A stretch of 64,000 nt of DNA from Rhabdophis nuchalis (GCA_039707465.1 CM077647.1:172792663-172856662), one strand, 5' to 3'. Positions 12,744-22,620 are shown, counted from the first letter of the stretch. Translations and numbers: made by a program. Notes: generated from the sequence alone by a model not told the origin.

Positions 12744-13022
12744 CAACCACCTGGCTCTTAATCATTGTCTGCGAGCCTGCCTCTGATGTAATTGCTGCCT
12801 CCGGCTCTCAGCCCTGCTCACTCTGGCATCACGGACAAACTGCCTTTGATCCTCCCCACTGCTCCATGACCAAAGCGCCTCCTGGTGGCCAACCAGGCTC
12901 TCTGGTTCCTGCTCTGACTCTGAGCACTCCCCAAGGTCTCCCTCATCTTCCAGAGGAGACTCATAGGGCTGTTCACTAGAAGAGTAGTTCATCAGCAGTT
13001 CATCGGGAGCTGGCTGGGCCAC
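12744..13022 (-). other. Acidic ORF, retroelement-like, unassigned
   Basis: Minus-strand frame of 86 codons (13022-12762) that is acidic first (EDEGDLGECSESEQEPES), then has LWSWSSGEDQRQFVRDARVS and a basic glutamine-rich end (RRQQLHQRQARRQ). It is not an Ig gene. It may be the start of a retroelement polyprotein or a transposon-linked ORF, but no enzymatic motif is visible. Confidence 0.3.
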
Positions 13023-13286
13023 AACGCCTAGATATATACATGTTTGAGCAGAGGGTTGGACGATCAGACTCCAAAGTTCCTTCTGTTGTTCCTGTTATAA
13101 AATCTTTCCCATATGTAGAAGTCCTGTTCCGTTCATGTTCTATACAGGGGTGAAATGCTACAGTTCTGGCCGTTTGCCTGAACCAGTAGTAAATAATTCT
13201 ACCAGTTCCCCAGAAATGATGGTAAAAAAATGCTTTAAAAAAGTTAAAAAAAAAGTTCTGACGATCACATGACACAGCACATACAA

Positions 13287-14390
13287 TTTATACAATAGCA
13301 GAGTTGGAAGGGACCTTGTAGGTCTTCTAGTCCAACCCCCTGCATGGGCAGGAATCTTATACCATTTCAGACAAATGGCTGTCTAACATCTTTTTAAAGA
13401 CTTCCAGGGTTGGGGCATTCACAACTGCTGGAGGCAAGCTGTTCCAGAGGTTAATTGTTCTTACTGTTAGGAAATTTCTCCTTAGTTCTAAGTTGCTTCT
13501 CTCCTTGGTTAGTTTCCACCCATTGCTCCTTGTCCTGCCCCCAGGTGCCTTGGAGAAAAGTTTGACTCCCTCTTCTTTGTGGCACCCTCTGAGATATCGG
13601 AACACTGCTATCATGTCTCCCCTGGTCCTTCTCTTCATCAAACTAGACATACCCAGCTCCTGCAGCCGTTCTTCATATGTCTTAGTCTCCAGTCCTCTAA
13701 TCATCTTGGTTGCTCTTCTTTGCACTCTTTCCAGAGTCTCCACGTCTTTTCTACGTCGTGGCGACCAAAACTGTATGCAGTATTCCAAGTGTGGCCTTAC
13801 CAAGGCACTATACAGTGGCATTAACACTTCACGCGATCTAGATTCTATCCCTCTGTTGATGCAGCCTAGAACTGTGTTGGCTTTTTTGGCAGCTGCATCA
13901 CACTGCTGGCTCATATTTAAATGGTTGTCCACTAGGATTCCGAGATCCCTCTCACAGTTGCTACTATTGAGCAAGGTACCACCTATACTGTACTTGTGCA
14001 TTTGGTTTTTCTTGCCTATATGTAGGACCTTACTTTTTTCACAATTGAATTTCATTTTATTAGACAGTGCCCAATGTTCAAGTTTGTCTAGATCCTTCTG
14101 TATCTTAAGCCTACCTTCTGGAGTGTTGGCTATTCCTGCCAGCTTGGTGTCGTCTGCGAATTTGATGAGTTCCCCATTTATCCCCTCATCCAAATCGTTG
14201 ATGAAGATGTTAAAGAGTACTGGGCCTAAAACAGAGCCTTGGGGGACTCCACTGCATACCTCCTTCCATGTAGATGCAGTTCCATTGAGGACTACACGTT
14301 GAGTGCGGTTGGTCAGCCAGTTACGAATCCATTTGGTGGTGATGCTGTCTAACCCACAGTGCAACAGCACATGACAGTGCTGTTGCACTG
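13287..14390 (-). mobile_element. CR1 LINE, 5'-truncated, 1.1 kb
   Basis: Minus-strand frame of 343 codons (14388-13357) with RT motifs B (GVPQGSVLGPVLFNIF) and C (KFADDTKLAGI), then the thumb and C-terminal phrases shared with 11765-12437. The upstream RT palm (motif A) and the endonuclease are missing. 3' end at 13287-13330 with CCAACTCTGCTATTG in reverse complement. Confidence 0.93.
14357..14390. repeat. Perfect 14-bp inverted repeat at CR1 breakpoint
   Basis: CAGTGCAACAGCAC (14357-14370), 6-nt loop, GTGCTGTTGCACTG (14377-14390). It sits where the long CR1 frame stops and a second short CR1 piece (14391-14456) begins. Confidence 0.85.
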
Positions 14391-14456
14391 ATTGACTGTT
14401 CTAACTGTCAGGAAATGTCTCCTCAGTTCTAAGTTGCTTCTCTCCTTGATTTTTAG
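14391..14456 (-). mobile_element. Short CR1 fragment
   Basis: Matches the CR1 segment encoding ELRRxFLTVRTI (complement of TTCTAACTGTCAGGAAATG) directly abutting the inverted repeat. Confidence 0.65.
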
Positions 14457-14529
14457 CCTCAATCCAAGGGCCTTTGAAGGCAGTCACTTTCACAACAAAG
14501 TATTTTTGTATTGAATCATATTTTACTGG

Positions 14530-14635
14530 AGGGACGCTGTGGCTAAGACACTGAGCTTGTCGATCAGAAAGGTCAGCAGTTCAGTGGTTCGAATCCCTAG
14601 CGCCACATAACGGAGTGAGCTCCCGTTACTTGTCC
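14530..14635 (+). mobile_element. Sauria-type SINE, 5' part only
   Basis: tRNA-derived head: GGGACGCTGTGGCTAAGAC (A-box region) and GTGGTTCGAATCCCTAGCG (B box). It stops after TCCCGTTACTTGTCC; the Bov-B-like 3' half is absent. Confidence 0.75.
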
Positions 14636-14692
14636 ATGTGCAAAGCACTATTCAATTAAATGCCCCGTGGAGGCACATTTATACCCAGTGAT

Positions 14693-14723
14693 ATGTAAAT
14701 TGAGGCACATTGTCTCCTTCAAA
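14693..14723 (+). promoter_or_regulatory. V3 promoter: octamer variant
   Basis: ATGTAAAT at 14693-14700; the downstream box reads TTCAAA (14718-14723), one base off the TTTAAA seen elsewhere. Confidence 0.7.
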
Positions 14724-14829
14724 GGAGGTAGTTGGTTTCCTTTCCAGGTTACACCCACCAACACAAAGTCTGTGCGCTTCTCCAAGTCCTTTGCCGTCAA
14801 TTCCTCTCCAATCTTTAGAGAGAGCAAAT

Positions 14830-15423
14830 ATGATCCTGTGGCTAAACCTGTTATCCTTAGTACCAGTTCTCAGAGGTACTGCAATTGATTCCTCCCTATT
14901 CAGTTTCTTTGTATTTTAATTCAGACCTGCTGCTGTGGCCTAGAAATAGAGCTCTTGCCTCCCAATCAGGAGGTTGTGAGTTCAATCCTAGGTAGAGGTA
15001 GAAGTAGGGTCTCCTGCTTGGGAAGGGGGTTGGATTAGATGACCTGCAAGGTTCCTTCCAACTCTGTTAATCTGTTAAACTCCTGTATGCAGGAGAGCTC
15101 ACTGAAACTTCTTTCCTTTTAGATATCCAGGGCACCTTGGTGGAGTCTGGAGGGGATGTGAGAAGACCTGGAGAGTCCCTCCGTCTCTCCTGCCAAGCCT
15201 CTGGATTCACCTTCATTAACTCATGGATATACTGGATGAAACAGGCTCCAGAGAAAGGCATGGAATGGGTTTCCCAGATACATCCAAGTTCATCTCCCAT
15301 TTATTACTCAAACCACGTTAAGGGCCGCTTCACCGTCTCCAGGGACAATGCCAAAAGCCAAGTGCATCTGCAAATGAACAGCCTCAAACCAGAGGACACA
15401 GCTGTCTATTTTTGTATGGCAGA
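14830..15423 (+). CDS. IGHV: IGHV segment V3, open, atypical N-terminus
   Basis: Leader exon 14830-14875 (46 nt, ATG ATC CTG TGG). The leader intron is 247 nt, about three times the usual length, because a tRNA-derived SINE sits in it. V exon 15123-15423. The mature N-terminus lacks two codons relative to the other segments (QGTLVESGG where others have [10 protein letters not shown]), an in-frame 6-nt loss. CDR1 [10 protein letters not shown]2 [18 protein letters not shown]2 [10 protein letters not shown]3 [10 protein letters not shown], end VYFCMA. The core residues are kept, but FR2 and the C-terminus are divergent. Open frame and good RSS; whether it pairs and folds normally is uncertain. 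Confidence 0.85.
14925..15079 (+). mobile_element. tRNA-SINE with CR1-like tail in V3 leader intron
   Basis: Head with GTGGCCTAGAAATAGAGCTC and B-box-like GAGTTCAATCC; 3' end GGGGGTTGGATTAGATGACC and CCTTCCAACTCTGTTAATC, the CR1 3' signature. A tail of the same kind is at 35795-35862. Confidence 0.75.
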
Positions 15424-15462
15424 CACAGTGAGAGGAAGTGAATGTGACTCCAGGCAAAAACC
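15424..15462 (+). other. V3 23-RSS
   Basis: CACAGTG (15424-15430), 23-bp spacer, GCAAAAACC (15454-15462). Confidence 0.92.
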
Positions 15463-15689
15463 TTCTCTTCCTCTGAGCAACTTTCAAAATTGATTTAGTC
15501 ATTCATTCATTTATTCGACTTATTAACTGCCCCCTCTCCCCAAAGGGACTCGTCATGCAAGGTCATCACTAAAAAGTAGCAGATTAAGGTCCAATGCTGC
15601 TTATTCCAGAGCTGATCTTGGAAGAAGCTATAGTTTGGCTGAAAATCAGGAAATGTGTTGAAAATGTCATGGCAGTATAAATGAGGTAT

Positions 15690-15900
15690 CCTTGGAGATA
15701 CACCTGGCGGGACCCAGAAGGAGGGCCTTCACCGTGATGGCTCCATCTCTCTGGAACATCATTCCTCCAGAGATTAGAATGGCCCTAATTCTAATACTCC
15801 TCAAGAAGAAATAAAAGAACTGGTTCTGCAAGTGGGCCTGGGAAACCCAGAGTGGGATGGAGCCCATTAACTGGCTCATGTGATCCGCTGTCACTGGGGT
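15690..15900 (+). mobile_element. LINE C-terminal fragment (L2-like), degenerate
   Basis: Contains CACCTGGCGGGACCCAGAAG and TCTGGAACATCATTCCTCC, matching the L2-type phrase in which FS(V/L)A..LWNDLPPE precedes the last helix; frames are broken. Confidence 0.5.
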
Positions 15901-15911
15901 GGGAGTAGAGG

Positions 15912-16083
15912 TGGGAAGGTAAAAGTGTTCCATGCACCTTCAGCATTTAGTGATGCCAACCACATGATCACAGAGACATCTTCGGACAACGCTGGCTCTT
16001 TGGCTTTGAAATGGAGATGAGTACCACCCCCTAGAGTCGGTAACGACTAGGACATATGTGCGAGGGGAACCTTTACTTTTACC
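15912..16083 (+). mobile_element. Sauria-type SINE, 3' half
   Basis: From GGGAAGGTAAAAGTGTTCC through CCCCCTAGAGTCGGTAACGA to the Bov-B-like end GGGGAACCTTTACTTTTACC. The tRNA head is missing. Confidence 0.8.
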
Positions 16084-16286
16084 TATTCTTATTTGAGGGT
16101 AAGACATGTATTTTCTGTGCAAGACACATCTATGAGATTAATAAGCAGAAGAATCTTTGATTTAATTACTTTAAATAATTTTTAATTGCCGTAAGATAGA
16201 GGTTTCCTTTGCTTTCTGAGGGTTGCAAAATTACATAAAGGTGAATGAGGGGAATGCCCTTGGGGAGCTCTTTAATCTCATCCAAT

Positions 16287-16318
16287 ATGCAAATGGAGAC
16301 ACAATTTCCTCCTTTAAA
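16287..16318 (+). promoter_or_regulatory. V4 promoter: perfect octamer plus TTTAAA
   Basis: ATGCAAAT at 16287-16294, TTTAAA at 16313-16318. Confidence 0.85.
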
Positions 16319-16417
16319 AGAGTCCTTTGGTTTCCCTTCTCAGGCTACACCCATTGATAGAAATTGTGTTCACTTGCCCAAATCCTTCCCTCTCCAATCC
16401 TTCTTACGGAGAACAAA

Positions 16418-16848
16418 ATGTGGTTCAACCTGGTGTCCTTACTAGTAGTCCTCAGAGGTAGCTGTTCTCTCTATAGAGTGTCTATGTCCATGCTCTAGTT
16501 TTAGGTGTAAGAGATCTCATTTAAAATACTTTTCTCTGCAGGTGTCTGATCTGAAGTCCAGTTGGTGGAGTCCGGAGGAGATGTGAGAAGACCTGGAGAA
16601 TCCCTCAGCCTCTCCTGCCAAGCCTCTGGATTCACCTTCCGCAACCATGAGATGAGCTGGGTGAGACAGGCTCCTGGGAAAGGACTGGAATGGGTTGCAT
16701 TTATCTATCCTGATTCCAGTGGAAAGTTCTACTCGGACAAGGTGAAGGGCCGCTTCACCGTCTCCAGGGACTATGCCAAAGGCCAGCTGTATTTGCAAAT
16801 GAACACTCTGAGACCAGAGGACACGGCCGTCTATTACTGTGCGAAACA
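16418..16848 (+). pseudogene. IGHV: IGHV segment V4, stop codon in leader
   Basis: Leader exon 16418-16457 (40 nt, ATG TGG TTC AAC), V exon 16542-16848. The second leader exon reads GTC TGA TCT where V5 has GTC CAA TCT, so TGA at 16547-16549 interrupts the signal peptide two codons before the mature protein. Everything else is sound: CDR1 [11 protein letters not shown]2 [10 protein letters not shown]3, VYYCAK, a canonical RSS and a perfect promoter. The V domain itself is open. A single nonsense lesion in an otherwise clean gene suggests recent inactivation. Closest paralogues are V5-V9. Confidence 0.9.
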
Positions 16849-16887
16849 CACAGTGAGAGGAAGTGAATGTGACCCCAAGCAAAAACC
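16849..16887 (+). other. V4 23-RSS
   Basis: CACAGTG (16849-16855), 23-bp spacer, GCAAAAACC (16879-16887). Confidence 0.93.
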
Positions 16888-16960
16888 TTCTCTTCCTTTG
16901 AGCAGCTTCCCAAAGTGATTAAGTTACAGAAGGTTGAATCCACCACTGAAAAGCCGCAAG

Positions 16961-17213
16961 GAGTGGTGCGGTGGTCTAGAGGTGGAGCTCTCGCCCTCAC
17001 AATTAAGAAGATGTGAGTTTGATCCTAGGTAGAGGCAGATATTTCTCTCCCTGGGAACATTGAGAATACATACGTTGAGCAAATCTCTGCATTGGCAACA
17101 GGAAGAGCATTCGGCCATTAAAACACTCTGCTAGCCCCATTCAGTTGCCCATGCTCCACCTCATAAGGGATTATGGGGTCATTGAAAGAAGCTGATGATG
17201 ATCAATGAAGAAT
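16961..17213 (+). mobile_element. tRNA-derived SINE downstream of V4
   Basis: GTGCGGTGGTCTAGAGGTGG (A-box-like) and GTGAGTTTGATCCTAGGTAG (B-box-like), then a body ending near GATGATGATCAATGAAGAA. The orthologous insertion is behind V6 (22132-22620), so it predates the V4/V6 duplication. Confidence 0.75.
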
Positions 17214-17319
17214 GGCACATAAAACTCCATCACTGCATATTCCTGCGCTGTTCTTGGAATAAGAGGCAGGGAACCTGTTTTGCAGTAGGATAGTAGAAGA
17301 GCTGAAAATTGCAAGATAC

Positions 17320-17650
17320 TAGAGGTAATTCATTTACTGACTGTTTAAAGTTACAATGGAACTGAAAAAAGTTACCTATGAACCTTTTTCAGCATTAAGA
17401 GCTTTGCAGCTTTCCCATGGTTATTTGAACAAAGTTCAGAGGCTTTTGCAACTGACTCATATCTATGATGGTTATATCGTGTCCTGGAGTCATGGGATCA
17501 CCTTTTGGGAACTTCTCACATGGCAAGTCCAATGGGAAAGCCAATTCACTTAACAGCCATATTACCCACTTAACAATTACAGTGATCCACTTAACCGTTG
17601 TAGCACGAAGGGTCGTAAAATGAGGCAAAACTCATTTAACACATATTTCA
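17320..17650. repeat. Dispersed repeat with CATTTACTGACTGTT end
   Basis: Begins TTCATTTACTGACTGTTTAA, contains TCATATCTATGATGG and CACTTAACAATTACAGTGATCC, and runs to GAGGCAAAACTCATTTAACA. Related copies follow V5 (about 19275-19470) and V7 (about 24775-25010). Likely a DNA-transposon relic carried with the V units. Confidence 0.55.
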
Positions 17651-18000
17651 TTGAGTGGCAGAAATTTGGGACTCTTTTGGGGCCGTAAGTCAATCATGTA
17701 TCGTTATTACGTCATGTCCAAGAAACTGCAAATGACATGCAAAGTTTCTCAAAAGTTTGGTGAAAAGTTAATTATAAATAAGAAACTTTTTATCATCTGG
17801 GATGGACTTGTGCAAAGAAAGAGGATCTTGTACATGCTTGTTCTATTATGTTGAATTATTTTTTTTTTTTCAGAAGAGATTAAATTTGGCAGGTCTTTGG
17901 TTTACTTACCCTAATAAAAAATTGCTCTGCTATTTTCCTAAGAATACACAGAAAGAAAAGTGCTCGTGTTCATTTTTCATCCCAGTGGATTGCTATTTGA

Positions 18001-18001
18001 G

Positions 18002-18037
<36 letters not shown>

Positions 18038-18230
18038 TGGTCCTGAGCTTTCCTTTCCCAACTGGACCCACCATACTTGTTGATGCCTTCGATCCACCTT
18101 GTTTGAGGTTTCTTCTGTAGATGCTTTTGATCAAGTGAGATCCATTCTATGACCTTCTTTGTCCACCTGCCCTCAGTTCTTCTTGCTATGTGACCAGCCT
18201 GTTTCCATTTCAATTCTTTTTACTTTCATA
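18001..18230 (-). mobile_element. RTE-like LINE C-terminal fragment plus (ATC)n
   Basis: Minus strand reads KWKQAGHIARRTEGRWTKKV then RWIEGI, the C-terminal pattern of RTE-type reverse transcriptases. An (ATC)12-13 run (18003-18039) abuts it. A second copy of the same piece is at 23560-23740. Confidence 0.55.
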
Positions 18231-18491
18231 CACATTGGGGTTTTTTTCTCTAATCCTTGGGCAGGTATTTCTATCTTGTCTCACTTGTCTGATCTTATTC
18301 TTATTTAAGGGTCTTATTTTATGTGCAAGAACAATCTATGAGAATAATAAACAGAAGAGCATTTGTTTGAACGACACTAATTAATTTTTAATTGCCACAA
18401 GGTAGAGGTTTCCTTTGCTTTCTTAGGGGTGCAAAATGACATAAAGGCGTATGATGTGAATGCACTGGTGAGCTTCTTTATCTCATCCAAT

Positions 18492-18523
18492 ATGCAAATG
18501 GAGAACCAATTTCCTCCTTTAAA
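18492..18523 (+). promoter_or_regulatory. V5 promoter: perfect octamer plus TTTAAA
   Basis: ATGCAAAT at 18492-18499, TTTAAA at 18518-18523. Confidence 0.87.
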
Positions 18524-18622
18524 AGAATCCTATAGTTTCCCTTCTCAGGCTACACCCATTGATAGAAATTGTGTTCACTTGCCCAAACCCTTCCCTCTCC
18601 ATTCCTTCTTATGGAGAGCAAA

Positions 18623-19055
18623 ATGTGGCTCAACCTGGTGTCCTTACTAGTAGTCCTCAGAGGTAACTATTCTCTCTATAGAGTATCTACGTCCACGTTC
18701 TCGTTTTAGGTGCAAGAGATCTCATTTAAAATACTTTTCTTTGCAGGTGTCCAATCTGAGGTTCAGTTGGTGGAGTCTGGAGGGAATGTGAGAAGACCTG
18801 GAGAGTCCCTCCATCTCTCCTGCCAAGCCTCTGAATTTACTTTCATCAGCTACAGCATTGCCTGGGTGAGGCAGGCGGCTGGGAAAGGACTGGAATGGGT
18901 TGCATACATCTATCCTAGTTCCAGTGGAATATTCTACTCAGATAAAGTCAAGGGACGCTTCACCATCTCCAGGGACAATGCCAAGAGCCAGCTGTATCTG
19001 CAAATGAACAGCCTCAAAACAGAGGACACGGCTGTCTATTACTGTGCGAGAGAGA
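18623..19055 (+). CDS. IGHV: IGHV segment V5, intact
   Basis: Leader exon 18623-18662 (40 nt, [14 protein letters not shown]); an in-frame ATG 12 nt upstream (18611) could extend it by four residues. Intron 18663-18746 with a TTTGCAG acceptor, V exon 18747-19055. [18 protein letters not shown]1 [10 protein letters not shown]2 [15 protein letters not shown] (Pro to Ala in the usual QAPGKG), CDR2 [10 protein letters not shown]3 [20 protein letters not shown], end YYCARET. The first CDR1 position is Glu where nearly all others have Gly. Frame, splice sites and RSS are intact. The V8 fragment at 25.2 kb is nearly identical to its 5' part. Confidence 0.93.
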
Positions 19056-19094
19056 CACAGTGAGAGGAAGTGATTGTGACACCAAGCAAAAACC
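19056..19094 (+). other. V5 23-RSS
   Basis: CACAGTG (19056-19062), 23-bp spacer, GCAAAAACC (19086-19094). Confidence 0.93.
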
Positions 19095-19274
19095 TTCTCT
19101 TCCTTTGAACAGTTTCCCAAAGTGATTTAATTTCAGAAGGGTGAATTTGTAAAAACCATCCCTGAAAAGCAGCACATAAAACTCCATCATTTCTTATTCC
19201 CTAGTTCTTCTTGGAATAAGTGGTAGGGAACCTGTTTGGCAGTATAGGAGCAGATGAAATCAAAAGTTCAAGGC

Positions 19275-19480
19275 AGTATAGGTAGTTCTCAACTTGCAAC
19301 TGTTCATTTACTGACTGTACAGCGTTTTAACGGCAGTGAAGAAAGCGTCATATGATCCTTGTTCAGCCTTATGACCGTTGCAGCTTCCCCATTGTCATTT
19401 GATCAAAATTAAGATACTTGGACTCATATTTATGATACTTGGACTCATATTTATGATGGTTATATAGTGTCCTATAGAGG
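19275..19480. repeat. Dispersed repeat downstream of V5
   Basis: TAGGTAGTTCTCAACTTGC, then GTTCATTTACTGACTGT and a duplicated ATACTTGGACTCATATTTATG. Same family as 17320-17650. Confidence 0.5.
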
Positions 19481-19644
19481 TGAGTTTCTCCCGGTAAGGT
19501 ATGGTACTCCAGAAGATGTAGTAAAAACACTGGCGTACCGGATAGGACCGGTAGTAATGGTAGCCTGGCTATGCCCCTGAATTTCATCAGAAGCTTTTTT
19601 TTTTTTGAAAAAGTTTTTCCCCTCACGGTTCAGGCAAGGGAATA

Positions 19645-19740
19645 AAAGCTTTAAAAATAAGAGAGGGAGAGGGAAGGAGGGTGGGAGGGAGGGAATGGGA
19701 GGGAACAGAAGGGAAGGGAAGGGAGAAAGAAAGAGAAACA
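19645..19740 (+). repeat. Purine-rich GGGA/AGGG tract
   Basis: About 100 nt of GAGAGGGAGAGGGAAGGAGG-like sequence. It follows a repeat segment with ACCGGATAGGACCGGTAGTA (19536-19560). Confidence 0.8.
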
Positions 19741-20206
19741 ACTTACTTTGCAGCCAGGAGATTCAGCAAAGGAGAAAAACAAATGCTGTCACTTTAAATT
19801 GGAACTGAGCATGCCTGGGTGTGGAATTCTGGGAGTTGAAGTCCACAAGTCTTAATGCTGCAAATTTTAAATTTAAACCTGCTTTAAATTGAAAAGCTGC
19901 TCAGAAGGAGGTTTGCAAAGTGACATTCAGCAGTTTGTTTCTGGGTCAGCTGAACAATGAACTGGATAAAAGGTAGGATTCTTATATGGTTCTAGGTTTT
20001 TGAAGTTTTGGAGTTTGTGCAATATGGGCTTTCTGTTTCTAAAAGGGTTTGGATGATTTCTTGCTTGTGAATGGATCCAAACATTCTATAGGTTCATTAT
20101 CTCATTATCTCTATCTGGCAGGAATGTAGAATGAGCCTTTCTGGGAGTAATATTTTATTTGGGGTAGGGGTGGGGGGTTGATTGCTTCCCATAAAGGGAA
20201 GGGAGA

Positions 20207-20207
20207 G

Positions 20208-20286
<79 letters not shown>
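20207..20286 (+). repeat. (AAAG)n microsatellite, about 20 copies
   Basis: Nearly perfect GAAA tetranucleotide run. Open frames across it are artefacts. Confidence 0.97.
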
Positions 20287-20406
20287 CAGCACAGCAATTT
20301 AGGGCTAGAAGGTCATCTAGTCCTTACATTGTCTGGATTATGTTGGTGCCTCTAACAGAGAAGAAAATTGCCAGAAAGGAGAAGGAGTTTACTAGGACAA
20401 GTAACT

Positions 20407-20860
20407 GCCATTCAGAGGAAGGCAGAGATAATCCTTGACTTATGACTACAATTTAGCCCAAAATTTTGGGTTCTTTGCTAAGTAAGAGCATTATTAAGTG
20501 AGCTTCACCACATTTTACCCAATCCATGACATCTCCTGGTGAGTGACATCAAGATGGCCATGCCCACCCAGACACATGACTGTCAAGCCATGCCCACAAA
20601 ATAGACCACGCCCACAGAACAGGTAATGAGAATTTTTGAAATCCACCTTTGGGGTCCTGGAATTATGTGATTACCTTTTGGGTCCTTCTGACAAGCAAAG
20701 TCTATGAGGAAGTTGGTATTACTTAGCAACCGTGTTACCAACTAAACTATTACAGTGATCCACTTAGCAATTTCGGCAAGAAAGGTGGTAAAATGAGGCA
20801 AAACATACTTAACACATTTAACAACTAATCCTGTACTGTTGTTATGCAAAGCCCAAGAGA
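20407..20860. repeat. Dispersed repeat mosaic (CTTGACTTATGACTAC family)
   Basis: Contains ATCCTTGACTTATGACTAC, a CCATGCCCACCCAGACACATG segment related to the 30-bp minisatellite flank, and GTTACCAACTAAACTATTAC. No gene. Confidence 0.45.
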
Positions 20861-21070
20861 TTGCAAGTGATTTGCAAGTTTAAGCAAAGAGGATTTATTA
20901 CAAAATAAATAAATACATCTTGAATATAATGTTGCCCTTTACTATCATACCATTAGGCAGGAATGAAACTTTATGATCATCTTCCTAAATATCCAAACTG
21001 CCATTCAAATATTGAGGGAACAGCTGGACTTAAAGGATCTCTTACAAGAATTAGGAAGATGTATCCACAC

Positions 21071-21096
21071 TTTGGACACTGGGGGGCAGTGTTGCC
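21071..21096 (+). promoter_or_regulatory. CTCF-like motif upstream of V6
   Basis: GGACACTGGGGGGCAGTGTT differs from a CTCF core (CCACTAGGGGGCAG) at about two positions. It lies in an intergenic block repeated upstream of several V units. Motif resemblance only. Confidence 0.3.
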
Positions 21097-21470
21097 ACAT
21101 GAAACCCCACGGCCTCTCCACCCAGTGGGAGTGGAGTAGAGAATGAAACAAGTGGCATCAGATATTCTCTCATCCTGGAGGCACCACAATTTTTTTCCTC
21201 TTTGTTTTGTTATTTCGGTAATAAGTTACTGAAAATACTTTATACAAGTTTCACACTTCGGGAAGGGATCATTCTCACCATGAAACCTATGTGCAAAAGA
21301 ATCTACAAGAATAATAAAGAGAAGAGCTTTGGTTTTAATTACTTTAAATAATATTTATTTGCCATAAGGTAGAGGTTTCCTTTCCTTTCTGAGGGTTGCA
21401 AAATGACAGAAAGGCGAATGAGGGGAATGCCCTTGGGGAGACTCTTTTATCTCATCTAATATGCAAATAG

Positions 21471-21492
21471 AGAACCAATTTCCTCCTTAAAA
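21471..21492 (+). promoter_or_regulatory. V6 promoter: perfect octamer
   Basis: ATGCAAAT at 21471-21478; the downstream box is CTTAAAA, one T shorter than in its paralogues. Confidence 0.83.
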
Positions 21493-21589
21493 GAGTCCTT
21501 TGGTTTCCCTTCTCAGGCTACACCCACCGATAGAAATTGTGTTCACTTGCCCAAATCCTTCCCTCTCCATTGTTCTCATGGAGAGCAAA

Positions 21590-22020
21590 ATGTGGTTCAA
21601 CCTGGTGTCCTTACTAGTAGTCCTCAGAGGTAACTATTCTCTCTATAGGGTGTCCATGTCCATACTCTCATTTTAGGCGTAAGAGATCTCATTTAAAATA
21701 CTTTTATTTCTAGGTGTCCGATCTCAGGTCCAGTTGGTGGAGTCTGGAGGGGATGTCAGAAGACCTGGGGAGTCCCTCCATCTCTCCTGCCAAGCCTCTG
21801 GATTCACCTTCAGCAGCTATAACATGAACTGGGTGAAACAGGCTCCTGGGAAAGGCTTGGAATGGGTGGCATGGATGCGTAATGATGGAGGACTAACTTA
21901 CTACTCTGACAAAGTCAAGGGTCGCTTCACCATCTCCAGGGACAATGCTAAAAGCCAGCTGTATCTGCAAATGAACAATCTGAGACCAGAGGACACGGCT
22001 GTCTATTACTGTGCGAGACA
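21590..22020 (+). CDS. IGHV: IGHV segment V6, intact
   Basis: Leader exon 21590-21629 (40 nt); an upstream in-frame ATG lies at 21578. Intron 21630-21713, V exon 21714-22020. [18 protein letters not shown]1 [10 protein letters not shown]2 [18 protein letters not shown]2 [10 protein letters not shown]3 [20 protein letters not shown], end VYYCARH. CDR2 shares almost nothing with the IYPDSSG type of its flanking paralogues V4, V7 and V9, while frameworks and flanks are near-identical. This suggests gene conversion or strong diversification confined to the binding loop. Canonical RSS. Confidence 0.93.
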
Positions 22021-22059
22021 CACAGTGAGAGGAAGTGAATGTGACACCAAGCAAAAACC
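22021..22059 (+). other. V6 23-RSS
   Basis: CACAGTG (22021-22027), 23-bp spacer, GCAAAAACC (22051-22059). Confidence 0.93.
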
Positions 22060-22131
22060 TTCTCTTCCTTTGAGCAGATTTCCAAAGTGATTAAGTTACA
22101 GAAGGTTGAATCCAGCACTAAAAAGCCACAA

Positions 22132-22620
22132 GGAGTAATGTGGTGGCCTAGAGGTGGCGCTCTCCCTATCACAATCAGGAAGTTGTGAGTTTGATACTAG
22201 GTAGAGGGAGATATTTCTCTCCCTGGGCACACTGAGAATACAAATGTTGATCAAAACTCTGCATGTGCAACAAGAAGAGCATCCGGCCATTAAAACACCC
22301 TGGTAGCCCCATTCATTTCATTTCATTTTATTCGATTTATATACCGCACCTTCTCCATCGAAATGGACCCAGGGCGGTACACAGGAAATTAAAACCAACA
22401 AATAATAAAACAATACAATAAATAGATAAAAAGAATTAAATAAGAGCCTGTGCTAAAATTCCCACTAAAAACCCAACGTCCATTTACGTATTTGGCAGAA
22501 GCTATGTAACAATAAAATCTAAATGATTAGGCAAGACCAGCTTGCTGAAAAAAGTTCAGTTGCCCACACTCCACCTCACAAGGGATTATGGGATCGTTGA
22601 AAGAAGATAATGATGATCAA
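22132..22620 (+). mobile_element. SINE downstream of V6, split by an L2 insert
   Basis: Same SINE as at 16961-17213. It is interrupted at CCCCATTCA (22317) and resumes at GTTCAGTTGCCCACAC (22557). Confidence 0.75.
22318..22556 (-). mobile_element. L2-like 3' end inserted into the V6 SINE
   Basis: Minus-strand L2 3' UTR with GACCCAGGGCGGTACACAGG and a TTTCATTTCATTTTATT tail. Absent from the paralogous SINE behind V4, so it inserted after that duplication. Confidence 0.8.

Noticed and set aside
13357..14388. 343-codon minus-strand ORF as a host gene
   Set aside because: It is the CR1 reverse-transcriptase C-terminal half, with a CR1 3' signature.
16517..16882. Minus-strand ORFs mirroring V exons (for example [15 protein letters not shown] peptides)
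   Set aside because: Antisense shadows of V exons: they recur at every V segment and have no independent promoter or motif.
20097..20438. Lys-Glu-Arg and Phe-Leu-Ser repeat ORFs
   Set aside because: Frames through the (AAAG)n microsatellite; no coding signal.
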